A stretch of DNA of 64,000 nt from Vanrija pseudolonga (lineage: Eukaryota > Basidiomycota > Tremellomycetes > Trichosporonales > Trichosporonaceae). The notes beneath the pieces are model-generated. The model was not told where the DNA came from, made no database searches, and saw only the letters and a list, made by a program, of their open reading frames with translations. Positions 24,701 to 36,959 of the stretch are shown piece by piece. Positions within the stretch are counted from its first letter, which is position 1. The number at the start of each line of letters is the position of its first letter. The stretch spans positions 4,402,001 to 4,466,000 of the forward strand of contig NC_085849.1 in NCBI RefSeq assembly GCF_020906515.1, written 5' to 3'. The position numbers and the translations under genes were made by a program.

Positions 24701-26104
24701 GCAGACACCCGAACGCGGTCGCGAGGTCCAACAACATCATCCCGTTGGGAGTGCCTCCCCCGCCCGGGCTTTTCGTCCTCGTCCCTCCCAGCCATCAAAC
24801 AATCTCGCCCCGTAAACGATGGCACGGGGAGGTGTGTCGCTGCAAAGAATAGCAGCCATCTTAGTGCTGGAGAATGCTGCGGGGCCCTGCCGACGGTAGT
24901 GGCCATAGCGTCTGCCGCGGCGGTCAATATTCCGTCGACGCCGCCGGCCCATGCGGCGAGGTTGTACCAAGAGCCGCAGCCGCCACAGTTAGTTTCATCA
25001 ACCAATGTTGATTGTTGTTGGTGATCGTTCCGGCGGAAGCGCAGAGGCCCAACTTCAGACCATGTTCGGGCATGGGCTCTTGGGTGATGGGATGACGACA
25101 AGCGGGTGCCCGCGTAGGAGATATCGACAGCTCACGTGTTGTTGTCGCTCAAACGCGCAGACGCCAGACGCGCAGACACCTGTCGGTTTCCTTTCCTGGC
25201 CTATTATCGGTTAGGTTGGGCATTATATACACATCAAGGAGCAGTGACGATGACTAGGGTTTCGGCGTCTCCACTCGTTGCCCCCCCCCCCTCTCCCCCC
25301 GGCCTCGGGGTCCTCGGGTGCAAAGAGGATAGGATTCCTCTCCTACAGCAGGGGGAGGCGGTGTCTCTCTCTCTCTGTTTGCCATTCGTGATGCCGAGGC
25401 GACCAGGACAGTGGTGAGCAAGAAAGAGGGCCACTCCCGAGGCCAGGCCGAGGCCATTGGACGGGTCAGTGGTTCACGTTGGGAGTCTGGCGGGCCGAAC
25501 GAGGTCGCCGCCGGCCCCCGCTGCGTGCTGGCGTGCCGCTTGGCGAGCACTCCCTTGTCTCGGAGAGCGAAACCCCATGATGAGATGAACTTAATGGAGG
25601 GGCACGGCGGCGCGGCTCATGCCACCCACCCACTATAGAGGGGGGGGGGGGGTTGGTCCATGGCCGAGTTCGGGCATGCGCTAGGAAAACCACCGTGGGA
25701 GAGTGCCCCCTGCCATGTGTCATTCGCGTGTCTCCCACGCGACTATACTCCCGTCATTGTTCCGCCCCGATGACGCGCGTGCCGCGGGCTGTCGTGTCGT
25801 GTTCGCTCGACAACAACCACCACCACATTGACATCTTTGCATCAATCAACTCCCCTCCTCATCCTCATCCTCCTCTTGCTCACTACATCTAGCGCATACA
25901 CATAGACGACGACGACGACAACGACAGCGACGAGACGGTAGCTTGACCCCGACGCGTACTCCCCAACTTCCGCCCCAGTGACGACACACTGCGCACGGCT
26001 CCGCTTCCCTCACGCAGACGCAAGCGCGCAGCACCGCACCGCCCCGACGCGACATAACAGCAAGTCATTGTCCACACATCCTTGCCACCATCACCCACAT
26101 TACG
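21782..26104. other. 4.3 kb region between divergent genes
   Basis: This stretch lies between the start of the Zn2Cys6 gene (minus) and the start of the carrier-like gene (plus), so it holds two promoters. No exon set passes both the splice and phase tests. Simple sequence includes a GTAG/GCAG tandem run at 21919-21961, a T run at 22583-22595, a GCG repeat at 23000-23021 and a G run at 25639-25653. A TATATA-like word lies near 25223. The length is large for this compact genome and may hold a non-coding transcript or a long regulatory region. Confidence 0.35.
21919..21961. repeat. GTAG/GCAG tandem tetranucleotide tract
   Basis: About 43 bp of alternating GGTA and GGCA units in the 5' region of the Zn2Cys6 gene. 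It is a simple repeat, and may be length-polymorphic between strains. Confidence 0.7.
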
Positions 26105-27433
26105 ATGCTCTTTGCGCGCGCACCAGAAAAGGATCCCCTCGGCGACCTCGACAAGATGGGCTTCTTCTCAAAGTTCTTCATCTCGGTCCTGGCCATCATC
26201 ATCATGTCGATGAGCGCGGCGGTTTCGATTGCGGCGTTTATGCCCTTCCTAGGAGCGCTAGTAAGGCTGCGAGCAAATTACAACCCCAAGGCGGTTGGCT
26301 TTGCGGGTACAGAGAACACGTAAGTCGCGGTGAGCGGTGGGGGGAGGTGGAGCGGTGGAGGGGTGGGTGGTGGCAAACATCTCTCGCGCGCAGCGCGTAG
26401 GGGTGGGTGGGCGGGCAAAGTATCGCTCGCGCCAGCAGGGTGGGTGGGTGGGCGAGATGAGTAGCGAGAGCCTGCTCGAGGGCGGATGGGAGGGGTGGAG
26501 GCATGTGGACAAGCCGGAGATCTGGAGGCGACGCCCGCCTGGTGGAGGCCGATAACAACAACAACAACAACAACAACAACACCCGCTAACACCTCAGTGT
26601 CGGCCCGCGCCTTACCGGCCTGTGGGGCACGCTGAAGCGCACAAAACGTCTTGAGGGCTGGTATGGCCTGTACAAGGGTGGGTAACTGCTTGTTCTACGT
26701 CACCTCTGACACTCCAGGCGCATTCGCGTCCTTTGCCCACGTCGTGCTCATCTCGGCGTTCACAATCATCTTCATCGGCGCGGCGGGCTACAAGAATGTG
26801 GCTGAGCGCAAGGCCTCGTTCGGTCTGTTCCTCTTGCCATTCGTCACGGCGGCAATCGCCCTCCCCATGGCCATCCTTGAGAACCGTGCCATCATCACGC
26901 CGTACCGCCTGCCCAACGACCTGCGCGGCTCGCTCGACATCCTGCTCTCCAACCACGAGCGTGCGCGCCCGCTCAGCCTGTACGCTACGCCCGGCCTCCT
27001 CCCTGCCGTGTTCATTCGCGGCCTGCTGCACCTCCTCGTGGTGCGCGGGCTGCACGCTGCCATTCTCGGCGGCCAGAAGATTGGCCAGGCGGCAGCTTGG
27101 CGTACGATTCTGTACGTCTTGTTCCTCGCCATCTCGACGCTTTGGATCACGCCGCTCGACGTCATCATCACCAAACTTTCGGTTCAACCAAACCTTGGCG
27201 GTGAAGTGGCTGTTTCATCAGCCGAAGAGATTGATGAGGCCACTCCCGAGGGTTTGCGGTTTGCCGGCACGGATGAGGATGTGATCGGCTTACGGCCGAC
27301 AACGGAGGCCTACACGTCGCTTGTGGACGCTGCCCACAAGATCAACGACGAAGAGGGCTGGCAGACGTTCTACCGCGGTTGGTGGTGGACGGCCCTTGCG
27401 GCCGTAGTGCCCTTCCTGGCCACTGGCCACTAG
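26105..27433 (+). CDS. mitochondrial-carrier-like membrane protein
   Basis: A 336-aa protein from exons 26105-26319, 26598-26677 and 26718-27433, phases agreeing. Carrier-like features: an early hydrophobic segment (FFISVLAIIIMSMSAAVSIA); GLWGTLKRTKRLEGWYGLYKG, resembling the GxxxGxxxxxx(K/R)xEGxxxLYKG pattern that follows odd helices; PLDVIITKLSVQ, close to the PX[DE]XX[KR] signature; and EEGWQTFYRGWWW near the end. Only one clear signature repeat is present, so this is a divergent SLC25-like or Ugo1-like protein of a mitochondrial membrane and not a standard solute carrier. The first intron (278 nt) is unusually long and full of GGGTGG and AAC repeats. Substrate is unknown. Confidence 0.72.
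26553..26581 (+). repeat. AAC trinucleotide microsatellite inside an intron
   Basis: About nine AAC units just upstream of the branch site and acceptor of intron 1 of the carrier-like gene. They follow a run of GGGTGG-type units in the same intron (26337-26460). Confidence 0.75.
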
Positions 27434-28269
27434 TAGAGACGGTGACGAGACGAGCTAGATCTGATCTGGACAGAGAGCCAGACAGACAGGTGTTGAGTTA
27501 GTTGGTGGGCACATATCCACGCAGCCACAGCCACAGCCTGGCCCACATTGTTTATCACTCGCCATGCTGCGTAGATGCATCCGAAACAAGTATACAACCC
27601 CTTTGTCGTGGCCAACGAAGACAGCCTGTGTCGGCGTAGTGGGCACGCAGGTCGAGGTGGGCGAGGAGTTTAAGCGGAGGTGGGCGCGGCAGAGCGGAGC
27701 GGCAGCGGCGGCATGACGCTAGCAGTGTGAGATTTCGGGAGTGGCGCGTCTCGAAAGACACTCGTTGCGAGAATTTCTGACACTTCAATTCTGGCTGTCT
27801 CACTCGAGTCGAGTTTTCTGGGGCAACTGGAACCATGCACCCATGCTGCATGCTCCGCGCGGAGATCGCGGAGCTTGAAGCGAAGAGGTGTCCGCGGGAT
27901 GCCGGGCGGGGCGGTAGTCGACGGCTTCGCTGTGTGCGAGGGATATGATATCCTTGTTGCAAGCAATGCTCGCTGACAGGGGTCTGTGAGACGACGGCGC
28001 CGCACATCCGTCTTCCCCTCGACTCTGTCGGAACATTCATCACACAAGGTATGGAGCATGCGCGATGGTGTGCTCGCCCGTAGCGAGGTCGGCGAGTCGG
28101 TCGGCGGGCGGGCCGCGAACGGCGTGGCGGCGACGCGGGATCGCGGCGGTCGGACGTCGCCGGCGTGGTGGTCTGGATATCCATCAACCGCGAGCGACGA
28201 CAGCACATATATCATGATGCACGCAATACTCGACGACACGCACGCACGCAGCAAGCACACACACGCACA
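27434..28269. other. intergenic region with TATA-like word
   Basis: About 840 bp containing the 3' end of the carrier-like gene and the promoter of the PhzF-family gene. A TATA-like word (catatatcat) lies around 28203-28212, about 60 bp before the ATG. No gene is supported: the frames on both strands are Arg-rich and without domain content. Confidence 0.35.
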
Positions 28270-29257
28270 ATGCCCGCCCCTTCCCTCCCGTACCACCTAG
28301 TCAACGCCTTCGTCTCCCCCACCACGCCGCACAGCGGTAACCAAGCCGCCGTAGTCATCTATCCCAACGACACGGACGAGAGGATAAACGACACCTTCTT
28401 CCGGCTGACGGCGCACGACTTCCACTTCAGCGAGACTGCCTTCCTCGTCCCCATTGCAGGCGAGCCAACGGAGCCGCGGTATCGTATTCGCTTCTGGACG
28501 CCGGCGGTCGAGGTGCCGCTGTGCGGGCACGCGACGCTCGCTTCCGCCTACACTACCTTGTACGCAGTGCACCCGGACGCGGAGGCGATCGTATTCGATA
28601 CCCACCACGGCCTGGTGCGCTGTGTGCGCTCTGACACGGGAGGCGTGGTGCTCGATATGCCGGCGCACGTTGCCGCCCAGCCCGACGAAGGTACAGACAA
28701 GGCGCTACGCGCGACCATGCTCGCTGCTGCGCCTTCTTTGTCGCCGGGAGATCTCCTGCGCGTCGGCCGCCTCACCGACTTTGGAGACGGCGATCGCGTC
28801 GTGTACGAGCTCGCCGCCTCGGTCGACTTGGAGAAGCTGCCCGTCAACCTCGAGCAGTTCAACTCGGCGGCGACCGGCCAAGCTATCGTCACGCAGCTCG
28901 TTGGCGCCGACAGCGCGGGGCTCAAGATCAACTCGCGCATCTTTTGCCCGTACTGGGGTGTGCCCGAGGACCCGGTGGTGCGTAGTGCTCCTATTCGAGC
29001 TGAGCCGAGCCGAGCTGACTGCATGTACATAGACGGGCGCAGCGCACACAGTCCTCGGGCCATACTACCTCGCTGGCCTGGGCGCGCGCCACGCGTCAAC
29101 CTTGTTAGCGGGCGACTTGCCATCCGCGACCATCACCGCGCGGCAGGTATCCCAGCGCGGCGGGGGGATGCGGGTCAGCCTGAGCGCCGACGGGACGCGC
29201 GTGCTGCTCAATGGCCAAGCGGCGCGTTGGGGCGACGGGTTGCTCCACGCCGTCTGA
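28270..29257 (+). CDS. PhzF-family isomerase/epimerase-like enzyme
   Basis: A 310-aa protein. Exon 1 is 28270-28977 and exon 2 29033-29257; the 55-nt intron falls inside the conserved EDPV-TG motif and phases agree. N-terminal half: YHLVNAF, SGNQAAVV and SETAF, with Glu55 at the position of the catalytic Glu of PhzF, then the LCGHATLA loop (aa 84-91). Second half: EDPVTGAAHTVLGPYY, the mirror signature of the other pseudo-symmetric domain. PhzF proteins share the diaminopimelate epimerase fold and isomerise small substrates; most fungal members have unknown substrates and are not phenazine enzymes. No operon-like partner is evident. Confidence 0.93.
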
Positions 29258-32019
29258 GCGTGCCGACCACCGACCGCGGACCGCACATCGACCGACCGAA
29301 GTTATCTACGGTGCACTTCGCTGCATTCATAGTTATCTTGGACCGTGAATGGAGTAGCAGCACGCCACTACGTTCGGTCAGAGTGTATCAGCTCGGTCGG
29401 TGATTGCTAGCCTGGTCGTGTCGACAGTGCCACAATCACGGCGAGGTCGGAGGCTCGCGATAGGAGAAAACTGGGTCATGCATGTCGCTGAATAAGGTCC
29501 TGGGTCTGTTGTTCTGCTCGATCTCGTTCCTCCCGTCGTACTTGCTCGATCAGCGCGCTGCTCTGCTCTTGCTCTCCGCGCAGACGTCGAAGGACACCGA
29601 TGCTGACATCGGCATGAGTGTGCCACGAATTTTCATCACCCAGAATTTTTGTGCCGACCGATCGAGCAGCGTCGTCGTCGACATCGACGACCAGCCACCG
29701 CGTGCGTGCAGTGCGCGGCGCGGAGCAACGGCATGCTGCGCGTGCACGCGTGTGTGTGCACGCTCGCGAACAACCATCTTGCGTACCTTTTGGGGACGGT
29801 CACCAGGAGCACACCGCACCCAGTACGAACAGCAGCGCAGTGCCTGTCGGCAACCACATAATCAGTGTCGGCTATGTATACGGGATTGGTGCCAGGCACC
29901 GCACACGACCGATTGCACCCAACGTGGGGGCCCTGGGTTCGTCATGAGGGTGTCACCGTCAGCGTCGTTATACATAGGAAGGTTGGTGGGCAGTGCAGCG
30001 TGAGTAGTGAGCATGCGGTGCATCGCGGAGTGGTGGCTACGGGGTGGTTCGAGCAGAGTGAACAGAAGAGGGACGGGAGGGGAAAGAGACACACGAGTGA
30101 GACACGTCGAGAGACCCCCTCACGAGTCCGACTCACTCCTCCGCACCCCGCACCCCGCACCTCGACCCATCCCCGACCTTCCTTCGCTGCTACCCCACTG
30201 CACCTCCCCGATCAATAGATAGGCCATGGGCCAATAGTCCGCGCAGTGTTCCCACACGCCGCGGCACAACCAACGCCTCGAAGGTGTACGGCATCGACCC
30301 AAGATTCGATTCATAGCGTGTCGCTTTCAACGGCACGCTCGTCTACGAGTGGGCAAGCTGGGCGAGCAAGCAGGCACAAGTCACCTGCCTGCCTGCTTTG
30401 GCTGCTTTCTCTCGCATGGAACGTTGATCGGGGATGGGCAGTGAGCCGAACTGAACTCACTAAGACACCTGGAAACTCATGACGTCGCATTCCGCCCCGC
30501 GCGCTAGTGCCACGCTGGTTGGCCAAACCCCACTGGGCCCCGGATGAAGCGGAGGCTCGCGAGCTAGCAAGCAAGTATTAGCGCCTCGACAGACCACATG
30601 ACTGCTGCCTGCTCCTTTCTTGACTGTGTCAACGAACGCCGCATGTAACGCTCCTCGGCTGTCGTCGTCGTCGTTGCCCGACGCCCGACGCCTCACGCAC
30701 CCTACAGAACGCCGCAAACCATACCACCCCAGTTTTTTTTTTTTGGTATCGAGCCGCACGCGCGCGTGCACAGCACACAGTGATCGATCCACAGCGAGTC
30801 CACGAGCCTCTCTGCTTGCTGATCGCGATCACCCCGCGTGCCGGACACACCTGCTCCGGCATCGGCGTGACGTGCGCCACTTGGAGCGTTCCGCACACCT
30901 TGAGCTTAAGCGAGCGTGCACATATGTTGTCGTTTGGAATGCGGGGTAGTACGGGGTGCGGCTTTTAATAGTGGCTCGTAGATGTCAGTGCAAGGTCTAT
31001 CACTTCCCCCCCCGTTGTCGCTCGCTCGTTATCACTTCCCCCCTCTCAGCGGTGTCACACCGGGGCTCCGGGAGCAGAGCTACGTCGCCGCCGACCTGGT
31101 CGGGTGGTGCTGTAGGCGCAGCTGACTTTGTGGGTGGCGGTAGTTCGGCTCCCACCTCGGCGCAGCATAGGAGAGCAAGTGCGCCGTCGGCCGCCGACAA
31201 GAGCGGTTCAAGCACCGTAGAGGAGGCTGGTCGTCCGCTCCGGCCGAAAGTAACTGCGGCTACAGCCAGCTCGGCGCACACCGGGGCACTCGTCGCCTCG
31301 CTCTATGGTCGGAGAATGGATGGAGCGAGTGCCGAGACCACCGAGCCAGCGTGCGGTATGCCGCTGCGTCGGTGAGCCTTACATCCAGCCCATCGCGCAG
31401 AGGATAGTCATCCTCCCCTGGCACGGCGAGCAAACGGACCAATGTCAGCTGCCTGCTGGGGGTCACTTGTCGAGTAATCCGCCACTCACTCGACGCTCCA
31501 CCACACCGTGGCCTCTGGCTCCGGTGACTGAATGTGCCAGTCAGCTGCGCGTGGATCTGTCCACGAGCACGAGCGCACGAGCGAGCGACCCCAGCAGCGA
31601 GCGGCGTACCTCCGAGGCAGACGTGGTCTGGCTGGCTGGCTTGGCTTGGCATGGCGCTCTGGTCCGCTCGTGGATAGTATCTTCTTACTCAGCAGATCCA
31701 TGGCGTCCATGGCGAGGACTGACCACTCTGACGGTGTGACGATGCTGGAGCTGCTCTTGGGCTCTGGCAACCTCCCGTGCTCCGACTAGAGCCTTGGAGC
31801 CCTTGTCTTGTCACCGGTTCGGAGCAACCGGAAGGAGGGGGACTGACGTCTGTCTGTCGCGGTAGTGTGTCGATGGGGAGTGGCGACAGTCCATGAGATG
31901 ACCGGTATAAGACGTCCCCCGTCCCACTGATAGATCCATGACAACGCCCAGCAGCGCTGACCTGGCAACGAACGACACGCACTGAACTAAGCCTGCCTGC
32001 CCAGACACGCACACACGCC
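29258..32019. other. 2.8 kb region without a supported gene
   Basis: This stretch lies between the PhzF-like and opsin-related genes. Open frames overlap on both strands and show no domain or splice-supported structure. The best of the poor candidates is around 30956-31375 (Ala/Ser-rich). A T run lies at 30733-30744. A TATA-like TATAAG near 31905 lies about 115 bp upstream of the opsin-related start. Confidence 0.3.
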
Positions 32020-33259
32020 ATGTCCCCAGTCTTCAGCTACCTCGCCGCGCGCGGCAACGACGCGCTCCAGTCCAACCCTTCTACGGGGGCCGACATCCGC
32101 CTCACGACCAACGGGAGCAGCTTCCTCTGGGCCATTTTTGCCCTCGTGGCTGTGTTCCTCTTGGGTATCATGTTCTGGACTACCCGCGTGGCGCGCGGCG
32201 CGAGGGTGTGGCACCATCTCGTTGTGGTGAGTGTCGTCTTCTCCCTCGCTGCCGGCCCTTCATGCCGCGCGCGATCGCACTCGCTACCGGTCGTGCTCGC
32301 TGACCCTTGCCCAGATCAACCTCACTATCATGACCGTCGCATACTTCTCCATGGCGTCAAACCTCGGCTGGACGATCGTGCGCTCCGAGTTCGGCCACTA
32401 CCAGGGCAAGGGTCTTGAGCGCCAGGTGTTCTGGGTCCGAGTAAGTGTGCCGCGAAAGCCGTCCTATGGACGGTCCCTTATGTACAGTACTCTCCCAACA
32501 CACAATCACCTCGCCCGCGCCGCATCTGCTAACACACACACCCAGTACGTCGACTGGATCCTCTCGGTCATCTTCCTGATCCTCCCCGCCACCCTCGCCT
32601 CGCCGCTCAACCTGTCCGACACGCTCGCGACCCTCTTCTGGGCGGTGCTGACCTTCACCCTGCGCCTGGTCGGCGCGCTCACGCCCAGCACGTACAAGTG
32701 GGGCTTCTTCACCATGAGCCTGTTCTCTAGCTGGGCTCTCCTGGCGTACCTCTTCGTCCCGATCCGTCGCGGTGCCGCGAGCCTCGGCGGCGACTTTGCC
32801 CGCCTGGCGACCACTTTCGCCGGCGTCGCGGCCTTCTTCCTCGGCATCCTGTACCCTATCGCCTGGGCGCTCGCGGAGGGCGGCAACGTCATCTCCGTCA
32901 CCTCCGAGATGGTGTTCTACGCCGTCCTCGACATCCTCTATCGCCCCGTGTTCCTCTTGCTCTTCCTCTACCAGATCGCCGACATCGACACCCACGTCCT
33001 CAAGCTCAACGCCGGCAAGTACACCCTCGACGGCGGCGAGGCTGCGTTCCCGTCCTCCACCGTGCACGAGCACAACGAGAAGGCACTCCGCATGCCCCAC
33101 TTCAAGAAGGTCCTCCCTCGCCGCGGCGCGCACGACGCGCCCATTTCTGAACCGGTGCCCGTAGCCGCGGCCCCGACGGCCACGACTGCCACGACTGCCA
33201 CGACTCCCAACCCGCCGCGCCTGTCCGAGGCGACGGTGCACGAGCAGGCGTCTGCTTAA
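32020..33259 (+). CDS. opsin-related seven-helix protein lacking the retinal lysine (Hsp30/Mrh1-like)
   Basis: A 348-aa seven-helix membrane protein in exons 32020-32226, 32315-32440 and 32546-33259, phases agreeing. Homology to microbial rhodopsins shows in helix C (RYVDWILSVIFLIL, Asp114 at the proton-acceptor position) and helix G (MVFYAVLDILYRPVF). In bacteriorhodopsin helix G carries the Schiff-base Lys in LDVSAKVGF; the aligned residue here is Arg244, so covalent retinal binding is not expected. The residue aligned with the proton donor Asp96 is Pro. This places it with the opsin-related proteins of fungi (Hsp30, Yro2, Mrh1), stress-associated plasma-membrane proteins without light-driven pumping. 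The tail is Ala/Thr/Pro-rich and charged. It converges with the next gene over 153 bp. Confidence 0.88.
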
Positions 33260-33412
33260 TCGCCGTGACAAATCCATGTCCTGCGCCACTTCAACCTTCT
33301 CAAGAAGCTCTTTAATCTAATCTGTTTTATCCCTTATAATGCGATGACATGGTTGCTTCTAATTCTACATGATCTATAATGCCTACAGTTGAACAGTTCC
33401 AGTCCTGCCTTT

Positions 33413-35080
33413 CTACCTTGTTGCCTTCTCCACTGCGGCCGCCGCTGGCTCGTCCCCGCACCCCGCCTCAATGTCGTCGGCGACACGCCGGCTCCACTCC
33501 TTGCGGGTGTACACGTCGGCGCCGGCGATCTCTGGCGCGTTGTAGATCGCGCCGGTGATCGTGATCCACAGCGTTGCGCCGCCGACATACAGGAAGTGGA
33601 GGATGACCTGGGCCGACAGGAACGCTGCGATGACTTTGAACGCAGGCGAGCGGAGCTCGGCAGCGAGCACGATCGTCGAGGTAGCGAACACGCCGATCGG
33701 GAAAGTGAGGGCCCAGAGGCCGACGGAAAACTTGCCAGGGCCGAGGAGGCGCCAGTCCTTGCGCCACTGGTCGAGGAAGAGCGCCACGGCGATAGTGTAC
33801 CACAGGAGCGCGAGGCCCCAGAGCACGAGGCCGGTGAGCACGCACCCGGCGTAGATGGCGTCGGCAATCCTCTGCGCGCCCTCGGCCTCAGTGAGTCCAG
33901 GGATGATGGGGAAGGAGTACTTGTACGCGAGCGTGCGGACGCCGACGCCCATGGAGATGATGCCGAACGCGCCCTGGCCGCAGGGCCCGAGGGGGAGGAA
34001 CACGGAGGCCAGAGCGGCGGGTGCAGGCGGGCCCTGCATCGCCGCGCGGTAGATCCACAGCGTGATGATCATGAGTGCGGGCGGGACACCAGTGCCCCAG
34101 ATGACGAAGGAGCAGAGGATGGTGGAGCGCGCCAGGCCGGCGTTGTACGGCGCGAGGGACTGCGCCACGACTGCGCCTGACGCAGCCACGACGACTGTGC
34201 CGACGATGGGCAGTAGCCAGGTCGGAGCGAGGGATGCTGGTGTCTGGCTTTGGCGCGTGAAGCTGTTGGGGGAGGGCGGGTGTTAGCCGCTGCAATGTGC
34301 CAATAGTTGCCGAAACAGCCGCCTGCCATAATCTTCTTGGAAATCCTGCCTCGTCCATATTCGGAGTTGGCCGTCCACAGCAAAAACAACCACCACCAGA
34401 CACTCACAGAACAAAGATCATGCCAAAGTTGACGAGCACGGCGAGCAGGACGTTGACCCACCACAGGCCGAACGCGGCGTATGCCCATCGCTCGCCCCAT
34501 GCTTCGACGCAGACGAAACATACCATGTTCTGCGGTGGTCAGCGGGGTGGCTTGGAGACACTCCGAGTCGGAGTCGCCCGTGGGGCGGCGGCGCACTCAC
34601 AACAATCGTGCTGAAGCCCATCGGCATGCAGCCCCAGAACATGCTCGCGACGTTGTGCTTTGCGACGGTGCAGAACAGCCCGTGGTAGATGGTGTACCGG
34701 AGGATATTTGAGATGGTGAGGATCGAGAAGATGATGATGTTGAGCACGAAGACGATCACGCCGAGGTACTGCAGCCAGTGGCCCTGGTACGGGTAGTTGT
34801 GCAGCAGGATGGACGTGATACCTGTGCCCATCGTGATGGCATAGAAGCTAGGCGGGGTGTGAAGGACGGCGTGGAGGATGGCCTGGCGGAGGCCCCGGCG
34901 TGGGGAGGCTGGGGGCGCTTTGGGCGGCGGGGTGGTGGACGAGCCGTTCGACGAGCGCAGCGGCGCCGTGCTCGGGGCGATGGTCGAGTCCGAGGTCAGC
35001 GCGGCAGTTACTGGGCCGCTGATGACTGGTGTCGTCGGCAGGGGGATGGTCCGCTCCGAGGCGGGAGAGGGGGATGTCAT
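33413..35080 (-). CDS. TDT/SLAC1-family anion transporter (Ssu1 sulfite pump or malate permease type)
   Basis: A 483-aa multi-span protein in exons 35080-34601, 34529-34408 and 34262-33413 (transcription order), phases agreeing. A Ser/Thr/Pro-rich cytosolic N-terminus precedes FYAITMGTGITSILLHNYPY, a typical first helix of the tellurite-resistance/dicarboxylate transporter family. Other family marks are MFWGCMPMGFSTIV and the later FVIWGTGVPPALMII and GQGAFGIISMGVG. The fungal members are Ssu1 sulfite exporters and Mae1 malate permeases; sequence alone does not separate them here. The neighbourhood of taurine-dioxygenase-type genes, which release sulfite, makes a sulfite role attractive, as inference. 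The ATG at 35080 was chosen because upstream in-frame sequence is not membrane- or domain-like. Confidence 0.85.
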
Positions 35081-36959
35081 GGTGTCGTCGTCGTCGTGTT
35101 GTCGCACGCGCGTGTCGTATAGTCGTTCGTTAGAGACCGAGTGGTCTCGGTGTGCAGTGTGGGCTTTTATCACGCAGTGCAGGACATGACAAGCCGAGTT
35201 ATAACGCGCCGGGACGATGGAGAAATAATGCGCAAGACCAAGTCGAGTCACGCCGCGTGCCGCCCCGCCACTCCTAATGATGCGCGCAGCGCTTCGTAGT
35301 AGTGAGAGATCCCGAGATACGTGGGTGCGTGGGTGGCAAGTGGTGGTTCGGAATACAAAGACGTCAGTGGCATAACATCCTCCAGGGTGGGCAGAGCTCA
35401 TTCGGAGTGGTGGGGCTCTCGGGATCTCGGGTGTGTCGGTTACTACGGGGACTGTGGTCCAACTCGTGACCTGCATTTGCCACACGGTCGCGGGGTGGTC
35501 AAACAGTGCTTGGGCGCTTGTCCGGTTGGAAATCTATGCGCGGAGAAGGGAGTGAAGGTGCGCAGGACAGTATGCATGCCTAGGTTTGCGTGTCTCGCAG
35601 TGCCGTAGGCATGCTCACGCCGTCGCCCCGGACTTCGGTTTCTTCGTTGGCCTGGTCTGGCGCAAACCCAACTGGCGCACTAAGTCGCCGAATGGAAATG
35701 AACTAGCGCGCACCTTTGTTGTGGTGATGCCTTTCGAATGATTGCGACAGCCCTGACGCACACGACGTGGCGAAGGTGATTGTCGAACGGCCCGATGCAT
35801 TGGTACCGGGGTACACTCGGGGCGGATCAGTCTTGCCTGGTGGGCTGTGCAGCGAAGGGCAAAGGATGGGCACTATTACAGTACTTTGCCCACCCACCGC
35901 TGCGAGCAATATCGCAATATGTAAGCCGCGCTGACACTCCCTTCTGCGCGATCCACATGCACAAGAGCTTTTGACCACACGACCTCGAGCACCGGCATGC
36001 CGGCGCGCAGCACTCCACCCTGTGCGTGGCGTGCACGTGGCTCCAGCTTGGCGGCTGTCTCCGAAGGCAACCTCGCTGAGCACCGGCGCACCGGCTACCG
36101 GCAAGGATCAAAGGGCATCCACTGCCCTGAGATGGGGTACTCAGCATCCCAGATTCCACCCAGGCTCGTTTCGGAGCAGCCAGGCAGGCAGTGCAAGCAG
36201 TGGACGCGCCTCGGTGCACTCCTCGCCGCAACCGAGCCAGCCGCCGCCAAGCCGGCCGGTGTCGGATTGTCGCAATAGGGCCGCACGAAGCGTTCGTATA
36301 GGCGCCGGGTATGACGTGCGCTGGCTGCTCTGCTGCGGCTGCTTGTCCGCCTGGGTTCCGGCACGTGTCGCGTGTGGGGGGTTTGACTGAGCTAGCCGGC
36401 GCGAGGATTAGATACAGATACATCGTAACGGTGTCACTGTCGTCCATGTAGCTCGTGTCGCGGAGTCGCCGCTGCAGACTGCCTGCCTTCTACAGTATCC
36501 ATGCATGCGTCGTCGTCGTTTACTACGTATTGTGCACTTTAATATAACGATTTTGCTCGCCTTTGACGGCTATGAGTGGCTATGAAGGAAGGTGGCGGAA
36601 GCAAAATTCAACCTTCCTCGTCATGACCCTCGGCGATTAGCATTGAAGTCGTGATCACTTTTGTCGCTTTTTTTTGGCAAGTGGCGACGAGGACGAGGGC
36701 TGCCTCACTGCTGCTGCCTTGCTGACCACTGACACCTCACTCACGCACGCAGGCACGCCTCGACGCGGGCCGTCATGCTCTGGCTCGCCTCGCCTAGCCC
36801 CCCCTTGGGCCCCTTGGCCATTGTCAAAGCCGGCACGATGGCAGCAGCTCACGCCAAGATCCTGACTGATCACGACGACGACCAGTGTTACCTCTCTACA
36901 CCCGATAGCAGCCATACCTAGCAACACGCTCTTGACATGGTACTATCCACAACTACACG
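35081..36959. promoter_or_regulatory. 1.9 kb divergent promoter region
   Basis: This separates the anion transporter (minus) from the second Zn2Cys6 regulator (plus) and so contains both promoters. An AT-rich TTTATC word (GATAAA on the minus strand, near 35166-35171) lies about 85-90 bp upstream of the transporter ATG. A frame of about 200 codons on the minus strand (35827-36447) is Cys/Arg-rich with no recognisable domain and is not called. Confidence 0.35.

Noticed and set aside
35827-36447. A 206-codon minus-strand frame in the transporter/regulator gap
   Set aside because: Cys/Arg-rich composition, an equally long plus-strand frame over the same bases, and no splice or domain support.
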